Source of the DNA: Actinomycetes bacterium
GTDB lineage: Bacteria > Actinomycetota > Acidimicrobiia > Acidimicrobiales > RAAP-2
Direction: 5' to 3'
Assembly: GCA_021841725.1 (NCBI GenBank)
Contig: JAKCEC010000085.1
Coordinates: 1 to 6,095, forward strand
DNA: 6,095 nt
Under the pieces are notes generated by a model, which was not told the DNA's origin, made no database searches, and saw only the letters and a program-made list of their open reading frames with translations. Made by a program: the position numbers and the translations under genes. Of this stretch, positions 1 through 4,864 are shown one piece after another. Numbering within the stretch: position 1 is the first letter of the stretch; each line of letters begins with the position of its first letter.

Positions 1-1
1 C

Positions 2-496
2 ACCCACGCGCTCGATCGCCTCCTGCGCGAGCCCCGCTCGCACCTCGCGGGCCCGTACTACCCCGTCGTCGATTCGCGCCAGATCCCGGGACCGCTCCAA
101 CTACCGCGCCCGCCCCTGTACGTCAGTGCACTCGGACCCCGGTCCCTCGCCCTGTGCGCGTCGCTGGCCGACGGGTGGGTGAGTACCGGCAGCCCCGATC
201 CCGACGTGACCTCCACCTACGACGCCGTGAAACTCCAGGTCGCGACGCTAAATTCTGAACTCGCACGCCACGGGCGCGACCCCTCGTCGCTGCATCGGGT
301 GTTCTTGGACTTCGCCGATGACGAGACGCCGATGGCCTCGTACGCGTCCTTCGTCGAGTGGGCGCAGCGCTACCGCGCCCTCGGCTTCGACGAGGTGGTC
401 GTGCACTGGCCCGAACCCGACTCGCCCTTCGACTACGACGAGCGACTCTTCGAACGCGTCGCCACCGAGGGCGCGGCGAGCCTCGCGGCCTGGTAA
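2..496 (+). CDS. Luciferase-like (LLM class) flavin/F420-dependent oxidoreductase, C-terminal part; 5' end outside window
   Basis: The reading frame is open from base 2 to the TAA at 494-496 and gives 164 residues with no start, so the N-terminal half lies left of the window. The segment around residues 19-61 (GPYYPVVDSRQIPGP, then RPPLYVSALGPRSLALCASL, then ADGWV) is typical of the bacterial luciferase-like TIM-barrel family: a proline-rich 'P-RPP' strand, a GP-S turn thought to lie near the cofactor phosphate, and the 'A-DGW' strand. Later come a helix with GRDPSSL and a last barrel strand ending FDEVVVHWP. Family members use reduced FMN or F420 for oxidoreduction of diverse substrates, so the substrate cannot be named. 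A GTG at 179 lies in the middle of the conserved domain and is not a credible start. The gene converges on the CoA-transferase-like gene with one base between stop codons. Confidence 0.88.
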   Translation, partial: THALDRLLREPRSHLAGPYYPVVDSRQIPGPLQLPRPPLYVSALGPRSLALCASLADGWVSTGSPDPDVTSTYDAVKLQVATLNSELARHGRDPSSLHRVFLDFADDETPMASYASFVEWAQRYRALGFDEVVVHWPEPDSPFDYDERLFERVATEGAASLAAW

Positions 497-497
497 T

Positions 498-1736
498 TCA
501 GTCCGAACCCAGGAGGTGCATCACCTGGGCCGCGCGCGAGAGTTCGTCGCGCGCGCGCGGGTGCGCGGCGTGATCGATCAGCGAACGCGCCTGCGACTGC
601 TGAGAGAAACCGAAGATCGGCGCGACGCCCTGTTCGGTGACGATGGCCGAATGCTGGAAGGAGCAGACGGGGTCGTGCAGGAGCGGCACGATGTTCGACG
701 AACCCGTCTTGTCGTGCCAACTACGCAGGGCGAGGACCGCTTGACCGCCGCGCGAGTGTAGGGCGCCCGAGACGAAGTCGGGCTGGCCCCCGAACCCCGA
801 GTAGATCCGTCCCCGCACGAAGCTGGCGTTGGACTGCGCGTAGAGGTCCACCTGGAGTGCCGTGTTGATGGAGAGCATGCCCGGTTGTTCGGCGATCCGG
901 GCCGGGTTGTTGGCCACTTCGGTACGACGCATGACCAGACGGGGGTTCTCGTGGGCCCACTCGTAGAGTTCGGCGCTACCGAAGAGGAAGGTGCTGGTCA
1001 TCACGCGATTGACGTCGATGGCGCCCGCCCGGTCGAGTTTCATGATGCCGTCGCTCACCATCTCGGACCACACGCCCAGGTGACGGCGGTGGTGCATCCG
1101 GTCGAGTGCCGCGTCGGGCAATTGGCCGATCCCTAGTTGCAGGGTGGATCCGTCGTTCGAGAGGGAGGCGACGTTCTCGCCGATGACGAGTGACGCCTCG
1201 TCCAAGGGCCGATCGTCGGGGGAGGGGAGGGCCCGCTCACCCTCGACCGCCAGGTCGATGTCGTCCACGACGATCTCGGCGTCGCCGAAGGTGTAGGGCA
1301 TCTGGCGATTGAGTAGCGCGATCACCAGACCGCCCCGACGACGCACCTCCTCGATGGCGGCGGGCAGGATGTTGGTCTCGATGCCGAGGGACACCTTGCC
1401 GTTGCGCGGCGTCGAGGTCTGCACCATGACGACGTCGGGCGGGCGGCTCGAGGCGAAGAGTCGTGGCACCAGGGACAGGCGCATGGGCAGGTACTTCAGG
1501 TCCTCGTCGGAGCGGACCCCGGCGCCGACGAAGGGCGTCTCGGTGATGATGCCCTCGCGTCGGGGCCAGCCCTCTTGGGGATTCAGGATGAAGTAGCGAA
1601 AGACCGGGATCGTCGCCGCGGCGACGTCGACCAGTTCCCACGGGATGGCGTAATTACCCGAGACGACGATGCGCGGTTCTTGGGGGGCGAGGGCCTCGAG
1701 GCGCTGCGCAATCACCATTGTCGACACCACGTCCAT
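498..1736 (-). CDS. Acetyl-CoA hydrolase/transferase family protein (4-hydroxybutyrate/butyryl CoA-transferase-like)
   Basis: A 412-residue cytosolic enzyme of the family I CoA-transferases related to 4-hydroxybutyrate, butyryl and succinyl:acetate CoA-transferases. These move CoA between carboxylic acids through a glutamyl-CoA thioester; some act as hydrolases. Visible motifs are an N-terminal IVVSGNYAIP strand (23-32), STPRNGKVSLGIE (108-120), the GIGQLPDAAL CoA-binding loop (202-211), GVWSEMVSDG (221-230) with candidate nucleophile Glu225, GSAELYEW (253-260), SGFGGQPDFVSGA (313-325) and IVTEQGVA (365-372). Length is close to the usual 400-450. The ATG at 1736 is chosen because AGGAAGGTGG lies 4 bases upstream (1741-1750) and the N-terminus fits the family. 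The usual His before the (S/T)EM motif is Trp223 here. It lies 114 bp downstream of thioredoxin, with hairpins between, so it may have its own promoter. Family assignment is firm; the acyl substrate is unknown. Confidence 0.88.
   Translation of the reverse strand: MDVVSTMVIAQRLEALAPQEPRIVVSGNYAIPWELVDVAAATIPVFRYFILNPQEGWPRREGIITETPFVGAGVRSDEDLKYLPMRLSLVPRLFASSRPPDVVMVQTSTPRNGKVSLGIETNILPAAIEEVRRRGGLVIALLNRQMPYTFGDAEIVVDDIDLAVEGERALPSPDDRPLDEASLVIGENVASLSNDGSTLQLGIGQLPDAALDRMHHRRHLGVWSEMVSDGIMKLDRAGAIDVNRVMTSTFLFGSAELYEWAHENPRLVMRRTEVANNPARIAEQPGMLSINTALQVDLYAQSNASFVRGRIYSGFGGQPDFVSGALHSRGGQAVLALRSWHDKTGSSNIVPLLHDPVCSFQHSAIVTEQGVAPIFGFSQQSQARSLIDHAAHPRARDELSRAAQVMHLLGSD
508..555. repeat. Two adjacent inverted repeats at the convergent gene junction
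   Basis: CCCAGG (508-513) pairs with CCTGGG (524-529), and CGCGCGCGA (531-539) pairs with TCGCGCGCG (547-555) around a 7-base loop. Both lie just past the stop of the plus-strand luciferase-like gene and inside the last codons of the opposing CoA-transferase-like gene. There is no intergenic space here, so any terminator for the plus-strand transcript must sit in opposing coding sequence. No T-run follows. The pairing is certain, but a termination role is only inferred, and alternating CG is partly codon bias. Confidence 0.4.
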
Positions 1737-1777
1737 TTCGCCACCTTCCTCGTGGTTCCAGTGTCGCAGGCGCGCGG

Positions 1778-1792
1778 TCCCCCGCGAGGGGA
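1778..1792. repeat. Small inverted repeat in the CoA-transferase leader region
   Basis: TCCCC (1778-1782) and GGGGA (1788-1792) form a perfect 5-bp stem with a 5-base loop, about 40 bases before the CoA-transferase ATG on the minus strand. An A/T-rich patch (1791-1810) beside it is the only AT-rich stretch in this intergenic region and is the likeliest place for a promoter, but I could not identify a convincing -10/-35 pair. The role is unknown. Confidence 0.35.
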
Positions 1793-1816
1793 AAATGATG
1801 GAAATGGGTACTTCGA

Positions 1817-1834
1817 CCCCCTCGTGAGAGGGGG
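1817..1834 (-). terminator. Perfect 7-bp GC hairpin after thioredoxin (possible terminator or attenuator)
   Basis: CCCCCTC (1817-1823) and GAGGGGG (1828-1834) form a perfect 7-bp stem around a 4-base loop, 17 bases downstream of the thioredoxin stop on the minus strand. There is no immediate T-run, so it is not a textbook intrinsic terminator, although T-rich bases (ATTTCC, ATTTTCC) follow 10-25 bases later. It could end or weaken read-through from trxA into the CoA-transferase gene, or protect the 3' end of the trxA message. Confidence 0.5.
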
Positions 1835-1850
1835 CATCTGACGCCAGGAA

Positions 1851-2231
1851 TCAGCTCGAGGTCGCCTGCGCGGCCTGCTCCTGGGCCACCTGTCGATGGA
1901 TCTCCTGCATGTCGAGCGCCGAAGCCTTCTCCACCAGGTCCACCAGCGCCGATTCGGGTAGGGCGCCCGCCTGACTGAAGATGACCACTTGCTCGCGGAT
2001 GATCATCAGCGTGGGGATCGACATGATGTTGAAGGAGGCGGCGAGCGCCTGCTGCGCTTCGGTGTCCACCTTGGCGAAGACCGCGTCGGGGTAGAGGCCC
2101 GACACCTTCTCGTACGTCGGGGCGAAGCTACGACACGGTCCACACCACGCCGCCCAGAAATCAATCAAGACGAGGTCGTTCGTCGAGACGACCTCCTCGA
2201 AGTTTTCGGTGGTGAGTTCTGTTGTCGCCAT
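1851..2231 (-). CDS. trxA: Thioredoxin (CGPC active site)
   Basis: A 126-residue cytosolic thioredoxin, a general protein disulfide reductant normally recharged by thioredoxin reductase, which is not in this window. The classical fold is clear: strand VLIDFWAAW (21-29), redox motif CGPC (30-33), AKVDTEAQQALAASFNI (53-69) and the cis-proline loop SIPT (71-74). The sequence IIREQVVIFSQAGALPESAL follows in place of the usual F-x-G-G-K turn. After the roughly 105-residue core there is a Gln/Ala-rich helical tail (about 107-126). That tail and the REQV variant look like a recognised thioredoxin subclass rather than an aberration. The ATG at 2231 is chosen over longer in-frame starts because GAGGAGG (2237-2243) lies 5 bases upstream and the domain begins right after it. 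The gene lies 40 bp downstream of the flavoenzyme gene and has a putative internal promoter with a CsoR-type palindrome. Confidence 0.95.
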   Translation of the reverse strand: MATTELTTENFEEVVSTNDLVLIDFWAAWCGPCRSFAPTYEKVSGLYPDAVFAKVDTEAQQALAASFNIMSIPTLMIIREQVVIFSQAGALPESALVDLVEKASALDMQEIHRQVAQEQAAQATSS

Positions 2232-2271
2232 GTCGGCCTCCTCGCTGATCGTCCCAGCGTATCGGGAACGT

Positions 2272-3771
2272 CTAAGACAGTATACCCGTGGGGGTATGGG
2301 TCGTGACCTCGCGTGTCGCGGGCGCCCCCGCGGCGACCCGCGCCGGGTCCAACCACTCGATGACGTCGCGCGCGTGGTAGTCCTCACGGTCCCCGAGTAG
2401 CGCAGTGACGTCTTCGATACGGTCCCCGCTGGTGACGAGCGCGGGCTCGACGTAACCGTCGGCGCGCACCTGGGCCAGACCGGCGGTGGCCATGAGTCCG
2501 TTGCACAGACACGTGGTCGACACGGTCGCCTCCACCGAACCACCCTTGCGGAGGTAGACGTTGGTCGGTTCGGCGGCGCACCGGTAGGCGGTGTGGCCCC
2601 GGTCGTCCAGGTAGGCCTCGCGCAGGTATCCCAGGTCGCACTTACGCGGACGCGCCGCGTAGACGTCGTCGTCGCCGATGGTCCCGACCTCGTTAACGAC
2701 CTTGAAGGGGTAGCCGGTGGACGAGGCGGTCACCGACGTCGACACCGTGAGGCAGTGGCGTTGGAGGTCGCGCAGGATCCGGTGGCGCAGGTCACTCTCC
2801 ATGCCCGACTCCTCGCAGTAGGCGAACATCGTGCCCACCTGCACCCCGTTCGCCCCGAGGGCCAGCGCGTCCACGACGTCGGCGGCCGACGTCACGCCAC
2901 CCCCGATCCAGTAGGGCACCCCGAGGGCGTTGATGACCGAGAAATCGACCTCGTCGCGCGGCCCGTAGATCGGGGAGCCCTGGTCGTCCAGCGCGTAGGC
3001 GCCGCGGGGCGGGGCGTTGTGGCCACCCGCGCTCGGTCGCTCCACCACGAAGCCGTCCACCGGGCCGTTGCTGCGCTTGAACAGGGCGGTGGCCAACACG
3101 TGCGAGGAGACGATGCCGATGAAGCGGGGACGACGCAGGGTGGCGTCGGCCACGTAGGGGGTGGGGTCGAAGGTGAGCGACGAGGCGGGGTGGTCGCTGT
3201 CGGCGCCGGTGACGGAGAAGGGGAGGGTGCTCGGACGACCCTGGGTGATGTCCTCGAGTACGCCGGGAATGTGGGTCGGGACCCCCGCACCCATCATCAC
3301 GTAGTCGACGCCCGCCAGGATGGCGCCGCACAGCGACGCCGCCGTGGGGATCTGCACCTTGGTGAGGAGGTTGATCCCGACGAGACCGCCGTGGCCGAGT
3401 TTGGCCAGGGCGACCTCGACGAAGGTCGCCAGGACCACGAGGTCGAATCCGCGGCGCGGACTGTGGGCGTGCAACATGGCGACGCTCTTGTAGGGCGCGC
3501 CGGCGCGCCGGCGCACGTGGGCGAATCGATGCAGGGCGTCCTCGACGATGGCGGGAACCGGGAAGCGATCGAGCACGCCGCGCAGTTCATCGTCCACGCC
3601 GTGGTCCTGCAGTCGCCGGGCGAAGACGGCGTCGATGGCCGTGCCCGAGACCACGCCGAGCTGACCGAGGCCGGCGACGGCGCGCGCGAGTCGCCAGTTC
3701 GAAATGGCGATGCCCATGCCGCCCTGGATCAACCACGGCGACGCGATTGTTGGGGAGGGAGTCGCGTTCAT
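2272..3771 (-). CDS. Nitronate monooxygenase-like FMN-dependent TIM-barrel enzyme with C-terminal four-cysteine tail
   Basis: A 499-residue cytosolic flavoenzyme of the nitronate monooxygenase / 2-nitropropane dioxygenase superfamily. N-terminal QGGMGIAISN (16-25) is the family's 'GGMG' start of the FMN barrel. ERPSAGGHNAPPRG (244-257) carries His251, at the position of the class I catalytic base. WIGGGV (288-293) and GANGVQVGTMF (306-316) form the FMN phosphate site. Beyond the usual 320-380-residue barrel lies an extension with Cys378 (KCDLGYLR), Cys398 (YRCAAEP), Cys421 and Cys423 (CLCNGL), a possible metal or Fe-S site. The ATG at 3771 is chosen because AAGGGG (3778-3783) lies 6 bases upstream; a longer GTG start at 3819 lacks a properly spaced site. 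Related barrels include PfaD-type enoyl reductases, so the true substrate may not be a nitronate. It is the first gene of the minus-strand block and diverges from the MBL gene. Confidence 0.85.
   Translation of the reverse strand: MNATPSPTIASPWLIQGGMGIAISNWRLARAVAGLGQLGVVSGTAIDAVFARRLQDHGVDDELRGVLDRFPVPAIVEDALHRFAHVRRRAGAPYKSVAMLHAHSPRRGFDLVVLATFVEVALAKLGHGGLVGINLLTKVQIPTAASLCGAILAGVDYVMMGAGVPTHIPGVLEDITQGRPSTLPFSVTGADSDHPASSLTFDPTPYVADATLRRPRFIGIVSSHVLATALFKRSNGPVDGFVVERPSAGGHNAPPRGAYALDDQGSPIYGPRDEVDFSVINALGVPYWIGGGVTSAADVVDALALGANGVQVGTMFAYCEESGMESDLRHRILRDLQRHCLTVSTSVTASSTGYPFKVVNEVGTIGDDDVYAARPRKCDLGYLREAYLDDRGHTAYRCAAEPTNVYLRKGGSVEATVSTTCLCNGLMATAGLAQVRADGYVEPALVTSGDRIEDVTALLGDREDYHARDVIEWLDPARVAAGAPATREVTTHTPTGILS
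2279..2307 (-). promoter_or_regulatory. Putative internal promoter for trxA
   Basis: On the minus strand TATACT (2284-2279) matches five of six bases of the TATAAT -10 consensus. A weak -35 candidate, GTCACG (2307-2302, three of six against TTGACA), lies 17 bases upstream. Transcription would start near 2272, giving a leader of about 40 bases before the trxA ATG. The promoter lies over the 3' end of the upstream flavoenzyme gene. The good -10, the correct spacing and the overlapping palindrome support it; the -35 does not by itself. Confidence 0.45.
2282..2297. promoter_or_regulatory. CsoR/CstR-type operator palindrome ATACCC-GTGG-GGGTAT
   Basis: A perfect inverted repeat, ATACCC (2282-2287) and GGGTAT (2292-2297), with the spacer GTGG. 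Its layout, AT-rich ends enclosing a C-run then a G-run, matches operators of the CsoR/RcnR/CstR (DUF156) repressors, which release DNA on binding Cu(I) or other metals or on reaction with persulfides. It overlaps the upstream part of the proposed trxA -10 hexamer and the -35/-10 spacer, the usual place for repression. It is also coding sequence for the last residues of the flavoenzyme. No DUF156 regulator gene is in the window. The palindrome is certain; the regulator is inferred. Confidence 0.5.
3494..3514. repeat. Tandem palindromic GGCGCGCC repeat within the flavoenzyme gene
   Basis: GGCGCGCC occurs at 3494-3501 and 3502-3509, followed by a partial copy GGCGC (3510-3514). Each unit is its own reverse complement. 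It encodes part of the Arg/Ala/Gly stretch near residues 86-92, so it is probably a product of extreme GC codon choice, although it could fold strongly in RNA. Confidence 0.85.
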
Positions 3772-3777
3772 GCACTG

Positions 3778-3783
3778 CCCCTT
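3778..3783 (-). promoter_or_regulatory. Ribosome binding site deciding the flavoenzyme start
   Basis: On the minus strand AAGGGG sits 6 bases before the ATG at 3771. The alternative in-frame GTG at 3819 has only a G-rich run directly against it, so the shorter 499-residue protein is preferred. Confidence 0.7.
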
Positions 3784-3792
3784 CGTGCCTTC

Positions 3793-3806
3793 GAGACGAA
3801 CGTCTC
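3793..3806. repeat. Perfect palindrome GAGACG-AA-CGTCTC in the flavoenzyme leader
   Basis: Six-base perfect arms (3793-3798 and 3801-3806) flank AA, followed at once by a second palindrome, CCGTACGG (3806-3813). The pair lies 22-42 bases upstream of the flavoenzyme ATG, in the divergent intergenic region. A weak minus-strand -10-like TAGACT (3828-3823) lies just upstream, so the palindrome would fall in the early transcribed leader. It may be a repressor site or a leader hairpin; no regulator family is recognised. Confidence 0.5.
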
Positions 3807-3910
3807 CGTACGGCGTCACCCCAGTCTACGTCGCGAGTCCGGCGTCTTCGAGGGCCCCCGCATCGGTGACGACGGGCGAGTAGCGCACGCGACGTCATCA
3901 GGGCCGTGGC

Positions 3911-3927
3911 GGGCGATAGCATCGCCC
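3911..3927. repeat. Perfect 17-bp inverted repeat GGGCGAT-AGC-ATCGCCC upstream of the MBL gene
   Basis: Seven-base perfect arms (3911-3917 and 3921-3927) around AGC, ending 20 bases before the MBL ATG and 8 bases before its ribosome site. The position suits an operator overlapping the promoter or a 5'-leader hairpin. It does not resemble the other palindrome in the same intergenic region, so the two divergent genes may be controlled separately. Confidence 0.55.
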
Positions 3928-3935
3928 CAGACCGA

Positions 3936-3943
3936 GGGAGGAG
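3936..3943 (+). promoter_or_regulatory. Ribosome binding site deciding the MBL gene start
   Basis: GGGAGGAG, with its GGAGG core 6 bases before the ATG at 3948, is a near-perfect Shine-Dalgarno site. It rules out the upstream in-frame GTG at 3906, which has none and would place the 17-bp inverted repeat inside coding sequence. Confidence 0.85.
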
Positions 3944-3947
3944 CGCC

Positions 3948-4505
3948 ATGGCGGCCAGCGTCGACGTCTTAACAATCGGCTACGCGCACGAGCGCGTGGC
4001 CTCGAGCGTAGTCCTGGTGCGCGAGAACGATGTGGTGATCGTCGTCGACCCCGGCATGGTGGCGAGTCGCGCCGCGATCCTGGACCCCCTGCACGCGCTG
4101 GGCGTCCACCAAGACGACGTGACCGACGTGATCTTCTCGCACCACCACCCCGATCACACCCTCAACGCCGCCCTCTTCGGGCACGCGCGCGTCCACGACG
4201 TGTGGGCGACGTACTTCAACGACCACTGGGGCGAGCGCACCGACGTCATCGACGGTGCGCCGTCAGTGACGATTTGGGACACCCCGGGGCACACCCCTCA
4301 GGACATCTCGACCCTCGTGCGCACCGCGGCCGGCTTGGTCGTCTGCACGCACCTGTGGTGGTCGCTCGCGGGGCCCGAGGTCGACCCGCGCGCGAGTGAC
4401 CAGGCGATGCTCGAATCCTCTCGCGCACGGGTGCTGGCCCTGGACCCCGTCACCATCATCCCCGGACACGGCGCCCCCTTCTCGCCCGCCGACCTGGCGC
4501 GCTGA
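3948..4505 (+). CDS. MBL-fold metallo-hydrolase with atypical metal-bridging position
   Basis: A 185-residue, probably cytosolic metallo-beta-lactamase-fold hydrolase. It contains strand VVIVVDPGM (29-37) with the first-motif Asp, then SHHHPDHTLNAALF (64-77) giving the HxHxDH signature (His65, His67, Asp69, His70). TPGHTPQD (112-119) supplies His115 and IPGHG (171-175) supplies His174. The strand that normally ends in the bridging Asp of a 'GD' motif reads VVCTHLWW (131-138), so Cys133 or His135 occupies that site. It is short for the superfamily and resembles a compact actinobacterial/archaeal subgroup; the substrate is unknown. It lacks the ETHE1 persulfide-dioxygenase signature. It begins the plus-strand pair, with 48 bases to the downstream membrane-protein start. 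Confidence 0.88.
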   Translation: MAASVDVLTIGYAHERVASSVVLVRENDVVIVVDPGMVASRAAILDPLHALGVHQDDVTDVIFSHHHPDHTLNAALFGHARVHDVWATYFNDHWGERTDVIDGAPSVTIWDTPGHTPQDISTLVRTAAGLVVCTHLWWSLAGPEVDPRASDQAMLESSRARVLALDPVTIIPGHGAPFSPADLAR

Positions 4506-4540
4506 GTCCGACGTGAATCCCTGATGACGCCGCGCTGGGT

Positions 4541-4548
4541 GGAAAGGA
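4541..4548 (+). promoter_or_regulatory. Ribosome binding site deciding the membrane-protein start
   Basis: GGAAAGGA ends 5 bases before the in-frame GTG at 4554, whereas the earlier ATG at 4524 has no purine-rich site. The GTG start also puts the first membrane helix right at the N-terminus. Confidence 0.6.
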
Positions 4549-4553
4549 TCATC

Positions 4554-4826
4554 GTGAGTCGCTCGCTCATGTGGGTCATCTTCGCGGCGTACTTCGCCCT
4601 CTTCCTCGGCGTCGACGCCCTCTCGAGGATCGGGGGTGACGTCGTCCTCGTCGCCGGGGTCGTGGGCCTGGGCGCCGCATTCTTGTGGTCACGCCCGAAG
4701 TCGGGGCGGGGGTCGATCTCCACCCACTGTGAGAAGTGTGGTGCGACGTTACAGGGGGTGGCGGGCCTGCCGCGCGCGACGTGTCGCGAGTGCGCGCACC
4801 GTCAATCCTGGGCCCCCAAACGCTAG
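4554..4826 (+). CDS. Small membrane protein with two helices and C-terminal zinc-ribbon motif
   Basis: A 90-residue protein of unknown function, starting at GTG 4554 (a 100-residue form from ATG 4524 is possible). Two hydrophobic segments, about residues 4-21 and 29-46, form a helical hairpin. A basic stretch WSRPKSGRG follows, placing the tail in the cytoplasm by the positive-inside rule. The tail has CEKC (59-62) and CREC (77-80), a CxxC-14-CxxC zinc-ribbon or rubredoxin-like arrangement. Such domains often bind one zinc and mediate protein or nucleic-acid contact; this is family-level inference. It follows the MBL gene on the same strand and is probably co-transcribed with it. Its TAG stop is embedded in a large inverted repeat. 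Confidence 0.72.
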   Translation: MSRSLMWVIFAAYFALFLGVDALSRIGGDVVLVAGVVGLGAAFLWSRPKSGRGSISTHCEKCGATLQGVAGLPRATCRECAHRQSWAPKR

Positions 4827-4864
4827 CCTCGGGTCCCGGGTTCGCGCAGGAGGCGAGGGCTAGC
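4822..4864. terminator. Large inverted repeat at convergent gene ends, likely bidirectional terminator
   Basis: GCTAGCCTCG (4822-4831) pairs with CGAGGGCTAGC (4854-4864), making a 10-bp stem with a single G bulge and a 22-base loop that includes CCCGGG. It spans the 33-bp gap between convergent genes. Both stop codons lie inside the arms, each as the TAG of a GCTAGC hexamer. No T-run follows on either side, so termination would rely on the hairpin itself or on Rho. Confidence 0.6.

Noticed and set aside
2232..2543. N-terminal extension of thioredoxin to a start at 2543
   Set aside because: The extra 104 residues are Arg/Ser/Pro-rich, overlap the flavoenzyme gene out of frame and lie before a strong ribosome site at 2237-2243.
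3772..3819. GTG start at 3819 for the flavoenzyme
   Set aside because: It adds 16 residues before the domain, lacks a spaced ribosome site and would put the 3793-3806 palindrome in coding sequence.
2593..3972. 459-codon open frame on the plus strand antisense to the flavoenzyme gene
   Set aside because: Composition is Arg/Gly/Val/His/Asp-rich with no recognisable motif, as expected opposite a GC-rich gene. The minus-strand frame has clear family motifs.
3948..4505. MBL protein as an ETHE1/CstB-type persulfide dioxygenase linked to the CstR-like operator
   Set aside because: Its HHHPDHTLN motif and missing bridging Asp do not fit that family, so the attractive sulfur-island story is not supported by this gene.
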